Shown here: piece after piece, positions 26,659 through 35,885 of the stretch
Numbering within the stretch: position 1 is the stretch's first letter
Layout of the letters: every line of letters begins with the position of its first letter
The notes under the pieces: model-generated
Told to the model about the DNA's origin: nothing
The model's input: only the letters and a program-made list of their open reading frames with translations
Databases searched by the model: none
Assembly (NCBI GenBank): GCA_002869145.1
Contig: PKTM01000028.1
Location: 17,942-81,941, forward strand
Source: Denitrovibrio sp.
Lineage (GTDB): Bacteria > Chrysiogenota > Deferribacteres > Deferribacterales > Geovibrionaceae
DNA: 64,000 bases
Direction: 5' to 3'
Position numbers and translations under genes: made by a program

Positions 26659-27549
26659 TTAAATGTTAGACAGTTTTGTTTTGCAAAGTGCAGAAGCACC
26701 TGAAAGTCCTGCGGTATTTTTCAAAGTGGAGAGTTCTATGCTCACACGGTTTTTATACGCAGGATAAATATTTTTTGAAAATATTTTAAGTGTATGAGGT
26801 AGAAAAATATCAGACATCTCTGATATTCCGCCGCCTATCTTTATATTTTCCGGAACCAGTATATTAGCCAGACTTGCCATCCCTACACCCAAGTACCCTC
26901 CAAACACCTCAAATGTAAGAGCAGCAACCTTATCTCCCGCCTTTGCGGCATTATAGATAACATTGACGTTTTCTGCCTCTTTTCCGTTAGAGAGCGATCT
27001 GTAGGTTTGTATTATCCCTCCTATGCTTGCATATGTTTCGAGACACCCTCGTTTCCCGCAGCCGCACTGTCTGCCGTCCGGGGTTAAATTTATGTGTCCA
27101 GCCTCAAAGAGCGATATGTCAGATGTTAGCAATTCTCCGTTCAAAACCGCACCGCCGCCAAGCCCTGTGCCTATAGTGAGGAATATCATATTTTTGATAT
27201 TGCCCTTCTCTACAAAATAGTACTCGCCAAGTGCTGCCAGATTAGCATCATTTTCTATGAAGACAGGTTTTTCGAGTGATTTTTCCAGATCGTTTTTCAG
27301 GTTTTGCCCGGTTAGGCAGACCAGATTCGGACAAAAAAGCACTTCTCCTGTTTCTGGAGCGCAGGTGCCCGGAACAGCCACAGCACAAGCATCAAAGCTG
27401 TCGATTTTGTCAGCAACAGAGCCTATCACTTCGAGTATCTCTTCATACATCTCAGGGGTGCGCACAGTCATCCTGTCCAGACAGTTACCTTCCGTGTCGG
27501 TGAGACAAGATTTAATATTTGTTCCGCCTATGTCGATACATAAGAACAT
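26659..27549 (-). CDS. ROK-family sugar kinase
   Basis: A 296-residue ROK protein, likely glucokinase or N-acetylmannosamine-type kinase. It starts MFLCIDIGGTNIKSCLTD (phosphate-1 motif), has the ENDANLAALGEYY active-site region, and the zinc-binding CGCGKRGCLETYAS motif. No N-terminal DNA-binding domain is present, so it is an enzyme, not a repressor. The stop is two bases from the Fic gene and both are in one transcription unit. Substrate cannot be told from sequence. Confidence 0.9.
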   Translation of the reverse strand: MFLCIDIGGTNIKSCLTDTEGNCLDRMTVRTPEMYEEILEVIGSVADKIDSFDACAVAVPGTCAPETGEVLFCPNLVCLTGQNLKNDLEKSLEKPVFIENDANLAALGEYYFVEKGNIKNMIFLTIGTGLGGGAVLNGELLTSDISLFEAGHINLTPDGRQCGCGKRGCLETYASIGGIIQTYRSLSNGKEAENVNVIYNAAKAGDKVAALTFEVFGGYLGVGMASLANILVPENIKIGGGISEMSDIFLPHTLKIFSKNIYPAYKNRVSIELSTLKNTAGLSGASALCKTKLSNI

Positions 27550-27551
27550 CT

Positions 27552-28640
27552 TTACCCCAGTACAAATCTGTTAAAACAGCATTTATCAGCTTCAAAGACT
27601 ATCAGGTTTAACTCTTTCATCCTCTTTATATCGTTTCTGGCTGTGTTTTCGGTAACATTTCGGTAAAGCCCAGCAAAAACAGGATTTGTGAGTAGTTCGT
27701 GGAGATCGAAAGGCTTGTCATAGCTGTATATTATTTCAAGCAGGTCTTTTTGTCTTTCGGTAATCTTTTTCATTGAACGCAGTTTGCGAATGTATTCACG
27801 TACGCTTATGGCACGAAGTCCTGTTACAGCCATATCTGTTATAAGTTTATATGCCCTGACAGAACCCTCCAGACAGAAAATCAGGAAAGGCGTCATATCG
27901 AAGCCGCCTGTTTTTTCGTTTTTTATGAATGCTTTAATGTAGTCTTTGTTATTTCTTTTATAATACTGTGAAAGCACATGAGGAATGTAGGGCATACCAG
28001 CATTTGTAAAGATGAGAGCCTCAACCGCCCTAGCTGTGCGGCCATTTCCATTGGAAAAAGGCTGAAGCATTCCTAAGTGGTAATGAGCCAGAAAAGCCCT
28101 GATAGCAGGGTGGTGATTCTGCATGTCAGAAGATGAGAACCAGTTGCAGAATTCCGCAGTGAGCTCATCCATCGAGCCGATTGGCGGTTTATAGTCTGTG
28201 TTCACCGCTGAGCGGTCTTTTGAGCGGTAAACACCTGGAAGCCCCTCTGAGGTATCTATCGTAAACATAATATGAAGTTTTATGATGTTTTCAGTGTTTA
28301 ATTCAAAATTATTATGGTTTTTTTCAATAAATTCGAATGTACGCCTGATGTTGTTCACAAATCTGCTTTGAAGCTCACTCAGTTCGTGATCGTTGCCTGA
28401 TAGAAAATTTCGGACATCCTGCTCCTCTATGTCTGGTTTGCCTATGGCTGCTGTGGAAAAAACAGATGAGACAAAAAGCTCCCCAGTGAGAAATTTGCGA
28501 ACCTCAGGAACTATGGGCAGATTGGTGAAGTGGGAGTGCCGCACATCCAGCTCTCTGAGCAGAAGACCAATTTGTTCCCTGTCATATTTGTCGCTGAAAT
28601 GCACATCTTCGTATACATCGGTAATAACTTTTCTAATCAT
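27552..28640 (-). CDS. Fic-family protein with degenerate active site and C-terminal wHTH
   Basis: A 362-residue Fic protein with an N-terminal Fic_N region. The Fic motif reads LQPFSNGNGRTAR: the catalytic His (HPF) is Gln193, while GNGR is intact. The inhibitory segment, expected as TAAIEG, reads STAAIGKPDI and has lost its Glu. The C-terminal segment (LHELLTNPVFAGLYRNVTEN-TARNDIKRMKEL) resembles a DeoR-like winged helix and recurs in two other Fic genes of this window. The protein is probably a regulator or pseudo-enzyme rather than an active AMP transferase. It overlaps nothing and ends two bases before the ROK gene. Confidence 0.85.
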   Translation of the reverse strand: MIRKVITDVYEDVHFSDKYDREQIGLLLRELDVRHSHFTNLPIVPEVRKFLTGELFVSSVFSTAAIGKPDIEEQDVRNFLSGNDHELSELQSRFVNNIRRTFEFIEKNHNNFELNTENIIKLHIMFTIDTSEGLPGVYRSKDRSAVNTDYKPPIGSMDELTAEFCNWFSSSDMQNHHPAIRAFLAHYHLGMLQPFSNGNGRTARAVEALIFTNAGMPYIPHVLSQYYKRNNKDYIKAFIKNEKTGGFDMTPFLIFCLEGSVRAYKLITDMAVTGLRAISVREYIRKLRSMKKITERQKDLLEIIYSYDKPFDLHELLTNPVFAGLYRNVTENTARNDIKRMKELNLIVFEADKCCFNRFVLG

Positions 28641-28802
28641 AGTTTACTCTCATTAGTATCAGATTATAAACATTATATCTCACCAGCGTTCATTTGAAAA
28701 CATCAGTATTAAATCTCAATGATATGCTTTTGTAACCCTATCGTAATTAAACATATTAATATTCAAAATTTCGTAAAATCCTCATAAAAAACGGAGCTTG
28801 AA

Positions 28803-29255
28803 ATGGGCAGAATTACAAAAGATGTCTGGGTGCTGATGCGCAGAGACTATGAGGAGGGGCTTTACGATCTGGGGGAACTTGCAGCCTCGGCAGATCTGAA
28901 ACTGGAAACGGTAAGAAAACGGGCAGGTGCGGAAGGGTGGAAACGCCCTCAGTCTGACAGGACACTACGCAGGCTTAAGAACCATCGTGTTCAGATGCTT
29001 GAGGCTATATGCAACAGCACAATGGAGGGGTTGAAAAAAGCAGATGATCTGCTTTTGGAGTGTGACTGTCTCCGTGATGTGGAGGTGCATTCCAAAACGG
29101 TTAAAAACTACAAAGATATATGCATTGGTAAATCTCCCGATGAAATGCTTAAAGAGGAGCAGAGCGCAAAACCCGGCATTGCAGAGCTTCAGGCGGAGCT
29201 TGAGACACTCAGTGACGAGGATGTAAACGCTATACTTTATGAATCTGAGAAGTGA
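28803..29255 (+). CDS. Mu gp27-like terminase small subunit
   Basis: A 150-residue basic protein. The N-terminal part (MGRITKDVWVLMRRDYEEGL.. LAASADLKLETVRKRAGAEG) is a helix-turn-helix of the terminase small subunit type (Mu gp27, DUF1804-like); the rest is helical and acidic. It starts behind ACGGAGCTTGAA. The stop overlaps the large terminase start by 17 bp, which is the usual arrangement. It recognises phage DNA for packaging. Confidence 0.75.
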   Translation: MGRITKDVWVLMRRDYEEGLYDLGELAASADLKLETVRKRAGAEGWKRPQSDRTLRRLKNHRVQMLEAICNSTMEGLKKADDLLLECDCLRDVEVHSKTVKNYKDICIGKSPDEMLKEEQSAKPGIAELQAELETLSDEDVNAILYESEK

Positions 29256-30642
29256 TCAGCTAAAAAAACTTTATGCACTGAAACTCTCACGTGAGAAGCT
29301 TATTCCATTCGCCATGCTCACCTGCCGCAACTACCGGGCGAACTGGCATCATAGGCTTCTTGCAGAGAAGCTTATGGAGCTGGAACAGGGGGATAACTAC
29401 AGGCTTATGGTTCTGATGCCTCCAAGACACGGAAAATCAGAGCTAGCATCCATCCGTTTTCCTGCGTGGTTTCTGGGGCGAAACCCCGACTACAGAGTGA
29501 TAGCCACTTCATACAGTGCTCGTCTGGCAGAGAATTTCGGGCGCAAAGTTCGTGACTTGGTGGCTGATCCGAAATTTCCGCTCATCTTTGACGGAGTTTC
29601 TCTCAGCTGAAGATCAAAGGCTGCTGACAGGTGGGAAACTACATCCGGCGGCGGATACGTTTCTGCCGGAGTAGGGGGGTCTATAACAGGGATGGGGGGC
29701 GATCTGCTCATTGTGGATGACCCTTTCAAAAATCAGGAAGATGCCGACTCGAAGAATTATCGTGACAAAGTGTGGGACTGGTATCAGTCAACACTTTATA
29801 CCCGCATAGAGAAGGGTGGCCGGATAGTGGTTATCCTGACCAGATGGCACGAGGATGATCTTGCAGGCAGACTGCTGTCTTCCGGTTCGGAGAAGTGGAA
29901 CGTGATAAGCTTTCCCGCCATAGCCGAAACTGACGAGGAGCACCGCAAAACCGGCGAACCCTTATGGGCTGACAAATACGGTGCGGATGCTCTGGCAAGG
30001 ATACGTATGGCTGTAGGGACAAGAGTTTGGAATGCACTTTACCAGCAGAGACCTGCGCCTGACGATGGTGCGGTCTTTAAAAAGTCGTGGTTCAGAAAAT
30101 ATGAGATAGAGCCTGTTTTTGACTATATGATTCAGTCGTGGGATATGACTTTTTCCGGCGGTGATCAGTCGGATTATGTGGTGGGGCAGGTGTGGGGTGT
30201 TCGTGGTGCTGAACGCTATCTTGTAGATCAGTTACGAGGACAGATGGATTTTATGGGTGCTGTTCGTGCCCTGAGACTCATGAGTGAAAAATATCCTCAG
30301 GCCCGTGCGAAATATATCGAAGATAAGGCGAATGGTCCGGCAGTTATTTCTGCACTGAAAGGCGAGGTGCAGGGGCTTATCCCTGTGAATCCGAAAGGGA
30401 GCAAGATATCCCGTGCCATAGCTGTTACACCCCTTTTGGAAGCGGGGAATGTTTTTCTTAAAAAAGGGGCGAGCTTTTCTGATGAGCTTCTGGACGAGGC
30501 GGCACTTTTTCCGTCAGGGAAAAACGATGACATGGTGGATGCCATGACACAGGCACTCAGCATGACCGAAAAAAGGCAGACACCAAAGGCATCCTTTGCC
30601 GGAGCAGGAAGGCAGTCCGGCAGAATATTTGAAAAATACTGA
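29239..30642 (+). pseudogene. Terminase large subunit (Mu gp28-like), in-frame TGA
   Basis: TerL pumps DNA into the head and cuts it. Walker A is MPPRHGKSELASIRFPAWFL, Walker B is DLLIVDDPFKNQEDADS, and the nuclease domain begins with MIQSWDMTFSGGDQSDYVV. Codon 124 (29608-29610) is TGA in VSLS-stop-RSKAADRWETTSG. The frame is unchanged on both sides and the joined 467 residues are normal length. The motif region around RSKAADRW matches the conserved stretch that precedes GGGYVSAGVGGSITG. One base change would repair it. As written, the protein splits into an ATPase N-terminal fragment and a remainder without a start. Confidence 0.8.
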
Positions 30643-30655
30643 TAAGGAGATAATT

Positions 30656-31756
30656 ATGAGCAGGTTAACCAGCATACTTACAAAAAATACTGAAGGAACA
30701 GGAACTATGACCAATCCGGATGTGCTCTTTGGCAAAACCGGAGCAAATATGGGTGTCTTTTACGAGATGCTTCAGGATGCACACATTTATGCAAAACTCG
30801 AACAGCTCAAAGACAGGGTTTTCAGCATGCAGTGGGAGGTGCGCCCTTCTGATTTTGACGATCATTCAGCAGGTGTAGCTGCCTTTGTGAAGGACTGCCT
30901 TAACAATCTGGGAGTGAAACAGCTGCTTCAGGATATGATGATGGCTGTGGAGTATGGTTTCTCTGTGGTGGAGGTTGTTTGGCAGGAGAAGGACGGTGTG
31001 TGGCTCCCTGAAAATGCAGTTGGGCGCAGGCCTGACAGGTTTTCATTTCTGCATGACGGCTCGCTGGCACTTCTGGACGGAATAAAAAGCATACCTTTGA
31101 ATGAGGAGTATAAGTTCATAGTGCATCGCAACAGCCAGAAAAATGAGAATCCCTTCGGAACTCCGGTTCTCTCCAAATGTTACTGGACATGGATGTTTAA
31201 AAAAGCCGGATTTCGCTACTGGCTGACCGTAGCTGAAAAATACGGTGTGCCAACAGTCCTGGCGCTTTTTGACTCTATAGATGATGCGGACAGCAGGACA
31301 CGTGCAAGGGAACTTGCAGAAAACCTCTATAATATCCAGTCTGACGCTGCTGTTGCTCTGGCCAATGTGGACAGTGTTCAGGTGCTAGAGACAAAGGGGA
31401 CATCAAAGGATTTTTCCGAGCTGATACAGATATGCAATCAGGAGATTTCGAAAGCAGTTACCGGGGAGATTTTGACCAGCGATATTTCTGCAAACGGTTC
31501 TTATTCTCTGGCTAAGCAGCATCTCGAGACCCTTGAGGTGAAAAGTGCAAAATTGGCAAAATCAATCTCTGAGACACTTACAAAGACACTTGTCAGGTGG
31601 ATTGTCGATCTGAATTTTTCTGATAGCGCTGTGCCTTCATTTATTTTGGATGTCAAAGCTGAGGCTGAGTGGGATGTTATCAAAGATGCTATGGAGCTTG
31701 GTTTTGACGTTGACAAGGAAGAGGTAGCTAAACGTTTTGGAATACCGATAGAGTAG
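30656..31756 (+). CDS. Portal protein (Mu gp29/DUF935-like)
   Basis: A 366-residue portal of the DUF935 family, which forms the dodecameric DNA gate at one capsid vertex. The sequence VRPSDFDDHSAGVAAFVKDC, GFSVVEVVWQEKDGVW and the C-terminal WDVIKDAMELGFDVDKEEVA fit. The start at 30656 has AAGGAG upstream; an earlier open frame is not supported. The family is usually longer by some 100 or more residues at the C-terminus, and a minor head gene is expected next. Neither is here: the gene ends in a direct repeat (31754-31782), consistent with a rearrangement end. Confidence 0.8.
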   Translation: MSRLTSILTKNTEGTGTMTNPDVLFGKTGANMGVFYEMLQDAHIYAKLEQLKDRVFSMQWEVRPSDFDDHSAGVAAFVKDCLNNLGVKQLLQDMMMAVEYGFSVVEVVWQEKDGVWLPENAVGRRPDRFSFLHDGSLALLDGIKSIPLNEEYKFIVHRNSQKNENPFGTPVLSKCYWTWMFKKAGFRYWLTVAEKYGVPTVLALFDSIDDADSRTRARELAENLYNIQSDAAVALANVDSVQVLETKGTSKDFSELIQICNQEISKAVTGEILTSDISANGSYSLAKQHLETLEVKSAKLAKSISETLTKTLVRWIVDLNFSDSAVPSFILDVKAEAEWDVIKDAMELGFDVDKEEVAKRFGIPIE

Positions 31757-31782
31757 GCAAAAAAAGTGCGTCCTGCATTTTT
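31754..31782. repeat. 29-bp direct repeat, copy 1
   Basis: The first copy starts at the stop codon of the portal gene (TAGGC-A7-GTGCGTCCTGCA-T5). The second copy is at 31899-31927, identical over 29 bp. The interval of 116 bp between them has GC-richer sequence and a hairpin. This is a likely trace of a recombination event at the phage end. Confidence 0.7.
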
Positions 31783-31852
31783 TTGTATGTCGTGCCTGTC
31801 GAACAAGTACGTTGGCACTCCCGTTTCGCTGGTACTTTCAGTACGCTTCACG

Positions 31853-31870
31853 AAGCACATCCTGTGCTTT
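31853..31870. terminator. Hairpin after portal gene
   Basis: AAGCACA-N4-TGTGCTT followed by TT and a short pyrimidine run. It could end transcription of the terminase-portal operon. It lies inside the interval between the two direct repeats. The rest of 31757-31941 has no gene. Confidence 0.45.
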
Positions 31871-31898
31871 TGTTGGTAATGAAAATATCCAGTCGATT

Positions 31899-31927
31899 AG
31901 GCAAAAAAAGTGCGTCCTGCATTTTTG
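31899..31927. repeat. 29-bp direct repeat, copy 2
   Basis: Identical to 31754-31782 over the full 29 bp. It is 15 bp before the 3' end of the rhodanese gene and so marks the limit between phage and chromosomal sequence. Confidence 0.7.
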
Positions 31928-31941
31928 ATTAGAAGATATGA

Positions 31942-32418
31942 TTATTCGTGGGCTTTTATTATCAGCTTGTCGAGGTTGTACTGTACTTCAGCATTCAGAT
32001 AGTAAAGCCCATCTTTCTCTATACCGCAGCCGAGGTCTTCCACAGGGTCTACCAAATTATAATACATGTCTCCAGAACGTACACCCATGTTGCATAAGAA
32101 GATTATTTTCTTGTCTTTGGGCAGTTCTCTGACAACAGCTTTGCAGGGCTGCTCTGATTCTTCAAAAATGCTTATAGGGATATTTATTGTGCCTACCACG
32201 TGAACATTATCGTATTCCTCAGCTGAACGCACATCTACAACAGCATAACCATCAGGCAAGCCGTCAGAAAAAAGCGGTGCGGCATGCTTAACGGTTATCT
32301 CCCCGTATTCAGGCATAGTTAATGGCTCTTCCACTATAGTGGGCTGATCATCAAAATATAAAAAAACGCCAAATCCTGCAAAGGCTGCAAGCAATATGAC
32401 AGTAAATAAAACTCTCAT
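31942..32418 (-). CDS. Membrane-anchored rhodanese-domain protein
   Basis: A 158-residue protein with an N-terminal membrane anchor or signal (MRVLFTVILLAAFAGFGVFLYF) and a rhodanese domain: AVVDVRSAEEYDNVHVVGTI followed by KKIIFLCNMGVRSGDM, in which Cys is the active-site residue with CNMGVRS as loop. It may handle sulfur transfer in the envelope. It lies 25 bp after smc on the same strand. Confidence 0.85.
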   Translation of the reverse strand: MRVLFTVILLAAFAGFGVFLYFDDQPTIVEEPLTMPEYGEITVKHAAPLFSDGLPDGYAVVDVRSAEEYDNVHVVGTINIPISIFEESEQPCKAVVRELPKDKKIIFLCNMGVRSGDMYYNLVDPVEDLGCGIEKDGLYYLNAEVQYNLDKLIIKAHE

Positions 32419-32443
32419 TAAAACCTCAAAAATAATTTTTGTG

Positions 32444-35400
32444 TTACATGGTGACTGAAAGGATGCGTGAAACGCCGGGTTCCTGCATGGTTACGCCGTA
32501 AAGTGAGTCGGCTTCTGCCATTGTCTTCTGGTTGTGGCTTATGATGACAAACTGGGTGTCTGCGGACAGGGTCTTTACTATCTTTATGAAGCGGTCTATG
32601 TTGTTGTCATCCAGCGGCGCGTCTATCTCGTCCAGAAAACAGAAAGGTGTAGGGCGGTAAAGAAACAGAGCGAAAAGCAGTGTACACGCACTCATAGCCT
32701 TTTCACCACCAGAGAGCAGGTTCATGTTCTGGAGTTTCTTGCCTGGAGGCTGAACAAATATCTCCACTCCGCTGCTCAAAATGTCATTAGGATCTGTAAG
32801 TTTCAGATCGCAGTTTCCCTGACCGAAAAGTATATTGAAAACACGTGCGAAGTTTTTCCTTACCCCTTCAAAAGTCTCTCTGAAAAGTGCAGATGTATTC
32901 TCGTCCATTTCACGTATCAGTTCGTAAATGGATGCGACCGCCTCTTCCAGATCGTCTTTCTGGGCTGTTAGAAACTCATTTCGCTCCTGTATCTCCTGAT
33001 ACTCGTTTTCCGCAGTCATATTCAGAGGCCCGAGGCTGTCTATCTCACGGTCTAGCCCTGCCAGCTCCGCTTTAGCTTTATTCGGCTGAAAATCAGTGAG
33101 GTCCATTTCAAAATCTTTAATGTCCTCGTTAAATTTTTCTATAAAGGCTTCGGTCTGAACACCCACTTCTGTCTGGTAGCGCTCCATCCTCTTCTCTGCG
33201 TCAAAGATGTCGTCCTCTATCCCTTTAATATGGAGGTTCTGCTTATCGATTTTATGCCCGATATCCTCCAGCTCTTTTTCAGTCTCAGCTATCTGGCTGT
33301 CTAGTTTAAGCTTTTGGTCATTGAGTTGATGACGTTTTTTGATTATATCCTGATACTCTGATTTTCTTTTGTCGAGGTTCTCTTTCAGAGTGACTATATC
33401 TGATGTGATCAGTTTCGAAAGTCTGTTCTTTGTGGCTGTGAGCTTGGTGGATGATTCGTCCAGATCCCGGTCTATGAACTGAAGCTCCCGTGTAACAGCG
33501 TTCATGTTTTCCTGAATACCTCTCATCTCCACACGGAAGGATGAAAGCTCGTCACGTACATCCTCGTACATGTTGTCTATGTCTTCCAGCTTGCTCTGCA
33601 TAACATCCTTCTCTTCCTCTTTTGCTGCTATGCTGACAGAGAGCTCTTTGTTTTGCTCTTTCAGGTACTGTATCTTCTCTTTTGCCCGCTCTATCTCATT
33701 ATCAATGTTTTGTATTTCGCTGTCTATAATACCCGCTCTTTTTGACAGTCTTTCATATCTGGACTGAAGGTCTTCCAGAGAGCGTTCTTTGTCTTTCAGA
33801 TCAAGTGTAGCAGATTGTTTCTGCTGGAGGAGTTCCTCTTTTTTGACAGAGATGAATTCCAGCTTTTCCACCTTCTCAGGCAATGCGGATTCTAAATCTG
33901 AACAAGCACCGGATGCTTTTTCAAGGTCCTTTTCGTAACCTTCGATCTGTTTTTTAAGACGAAGTACTGTCTCTCTTTTATCATCTGCGCCGGGTTTTCT
34001 GTGGATGTATCCGTGTTTTACTATTTCGCCGGATGCGTCTATGTTTTCCTTTGCGTACTCGAGCAGTTTCTCCACTTCATCGTCATAAACAAACCTTACG
34101 GCCTGTTTTATCTCTTTCAGCATCTCTGTAACCTGCTCTTGTTTTGCTCTTGGAAAGATGACAACATCACCAAGTTCACGAGTCAGCTCTTCGGTTAGTT
34201 TTGGCAGAAGGAGTTCGCCATCGAGATTTTCCAGAGCATTCTTTATGTCGCCTCCGGCTGATTCAGCCTCAAGCGACTGTTTCAGGATATCCATCCTGTT
34301 TGTGACACTTTTAACTTCAAGGCGTTTTTCGCTGAGCTGAGTCTCCAGAATGGAAATTTCGTCACGCAGTTCTGTGTGTTGTTCTGTATATTCTTCCAGA
34401 GAATCTGTGATGGTCTCAAGCTCCACACACAGCCTGTTCACATCTTTTTTCTGTTCTTCTATGTTGTTTTTTGCAAATTCGCTGTCTTTTATACTTTCTT
34501 CTTTTTCTGCTCTTAATCTGTCTTTATCTTTTTCAGACCGTGAGAGCAGCGTCTCGTTTTCGAATATGGCGTTTCTAGTGTCAGATGCACGCTGGGATAG
34601 TTCCAGATACTGGTCATCCAGAGCAAACATTTCATCTTTTATGTCGTTACGCATAGATTCATAGTCAGATATGCGCTCGTTAAATTCTTCTATTTTATCT
34701 TCTGTCTCTTTGAGTTTTTCTGACATCTCTGTCTTACTCTCCAAAACGTTTACACGCCTGTCTGTTAGCTCGTGCAGTTTGTTCTGAAGAAACTCGATAT
34801 CTCCGTGCAGGCTGTCTTTGCTCTTTTCAGCAGCTTCTATTTCGTTTTCCAAAAGCCTTATATCTGCATCCGCCTTTCCGGATTCTGTCTCTGCACTCAG
34901 GATCTGCTCGTTCTTTTTATTAAACTCTTTCCTGTCTTCGGAAAGTTTAGATGCCAGACCAGTCTCTTTTGATGTTAGTTTAGAAAATTTTTCAGTATAT
35001 CCTGAAAGCTCAATCTTCAGCTTATTCACTGATTCCTGAGCCTCTTTAAGATCCGATGAAGATTTGACGTACTTATGAAAAATAACAGCTTTAGAGAGGG
35101 ACTGCTGTCTTCCGGCAAGCTCCCTGTATCTTTTAACACGCTCGGTCTGAACACCGAGTGTCTCCAGCTGCGCTCTGATCTCGGCGAGTATGTCTGTGAC
35201 ACGGCTTAGATTGTCTTTGGTCTGGTAAAGTCTGCGTTCAGCCTCTTTTTTTCGCTCTTTGAAACGCATAACACCTGCTGTCTCCTCAAAGAAAGCCCGC
35301 AGGTCTTCGGGAGTGGACTGGATTATCTTCTCCACTTTCCCCTGTTCTATGATAGAGATGCTTCTGGCGCCAATGCCGGAATCATAAAATATTTCACGAA

Positions 35401-35779
35401 TATCTTTCAGACGGCATTTTTTACCGTTAATGCGGTACTCTCTGTCGCCCGTTCTGTAATGTTTTCTGGAGACGGTTACCTCGCTGAAAGAACCCCATTT
35501 TGCTGTTAAGCTCTCCGGAAGATCAGAAAGTGTGAGTGACACTTCGGCAAAGCCGGTCGGTTTTCTGTGTTGCGAGCCTGAGAAAATAACATCGTCCATG
35601 TCGGCACCACGGAGCTCTTTTGCGCTCTGCTCGCCAAATATCCAGCGTATAGCATCAAGGATATTACTTTTGCCGGAACCGTTTGGGCCAACCACACATG
35701 TGATGCCCCCCGGAAACTCGATTACGGTTTTATCTACAAAAGATTTGAAACCCTGAACGATTAGAGATTTAAATTTCAT
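32444..35779 (-). CDS. smc: Chromosome segregation ATPase SMC
   Basis: SMC dimers with ScpAB compact and separate chromosomes. The protein has VVGPNGSGKSNILDAIRWIF (Walker A at residues 31-38), a Q-loop region, two long coiled coils, a hinge and, near the end, LLSGGEKAMSACTLLFALFL (signature) with PFCFLDEIDAPLDDNNIDRF (Walker B). The length of 1111 aa is somewhat short for SMC, and the hinge (about residues 510-610) appears reduced, with ELGDVVIFPRAKQEQVTEML replacing the usual first hinge half. It is otherwise intact. Confidence 0.95.
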   Translation of the reverse strand: MKFKSLIVQGFKSFVDKTVIEFPGGITCVVGPNGSGKSNILDAIRWIFGEQSAKELRGADMDDVIFSGSQHRKPTGFAEVSLTLSDLPESLTAKWGSFSEVTVSRKHYRTGDREYRINGKKCRLKDIREIFYDSGIGARSISIIEQGKVEKIIQSTPEDLRAFFEETAGVMRFKERKKEAERRLYQTKDNLSRVTDILAEIRAQLETLGVQTERVKRYRELAGRQQSLSKAVIFHKYVKSSSDLKEAQESVNKLKIELSGYTEKFSKLTSKETGLASKLSEDRKEFNKKNEQILSAETESGKADADIRLLENEIEAAEKSKDSLHGDIEFLQNKLHELTDRRVNVLESKTEMSEKLKETEDKIEEFNERISDYESMRNDIKDEMFALDDQYLELSQRASDTRNAIFENETLLSRSEKDKDRLRAEKEESIKDSEFAKNNIEEQKKDVNRLCVELETITDSLEEYTEQHTELRDEISILETQLSEKRLEVKSVTNRMDILKQSLEAESAGGDIKNALENLDGELLLPKLTEELTRELGDVVIFPRAKQEQVTEMLKEIKQAVRFVYDDEVEKLLEYAKENIDASGEIVKHGYIHRKPGADDKRETVLRLKKQIEGYEKDLEKASGACSDLESALPEKVEKLEFISVKKEELLQQKQSATLDLKDKERSLEDLQSRYERLSKRAGIIDSEIQNIDNEIERAKEKIQYLKEQNKELSVSIAAKEEEKDVMQSKLEDIDNMYEDVRDELSSFRVEMRGIQENMNAVTRELQFIDRDLDESSTKLTATKNRLSKLITSDIVTLKENLDKRKSEYQDIIKKRHQLNDQKLKLDSQIAETEKELEDIGHKIDKQNLHIKGIEDDIFDAEKRMERYQTEVGVQTEAFIEKFNEDIKDFEMDLTDFQPNKAKAELAGLDREIDSLGPLNMTAENEYQEIQERNEFLTAQKDDLEEAVASIYELIREMDENTSALFRETFEGVRKNFARVFNILFGQGNCDLKLTDPNDILSSGVEIFVQPPGKKLQNMNLLSGGEKAMSACTLLFALFLYRPTPFCFLDEIDAPLDDNNIDRFIKIVKTLSADTQFVIISHNQKTMAEADSLYGVTMQEPGVSRILSVTM

Positions 35780-35885
35780 CTGATATTGTTATTTCAAAAA
35801 CAATAAAAATACAAGTGAAATTGCTAAGCTATTTGTGGTGAGAACTGTTTTGTTATAGTGTATATTGATAAGTAAGGTGAATGCA

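Noticed and set aside
31754..31927. Direct repeats as phage att sites
   Set aside because: They flank only 116 bp, are not at a tRNA and no integrase is present; a deletion scar is a simpler reading.
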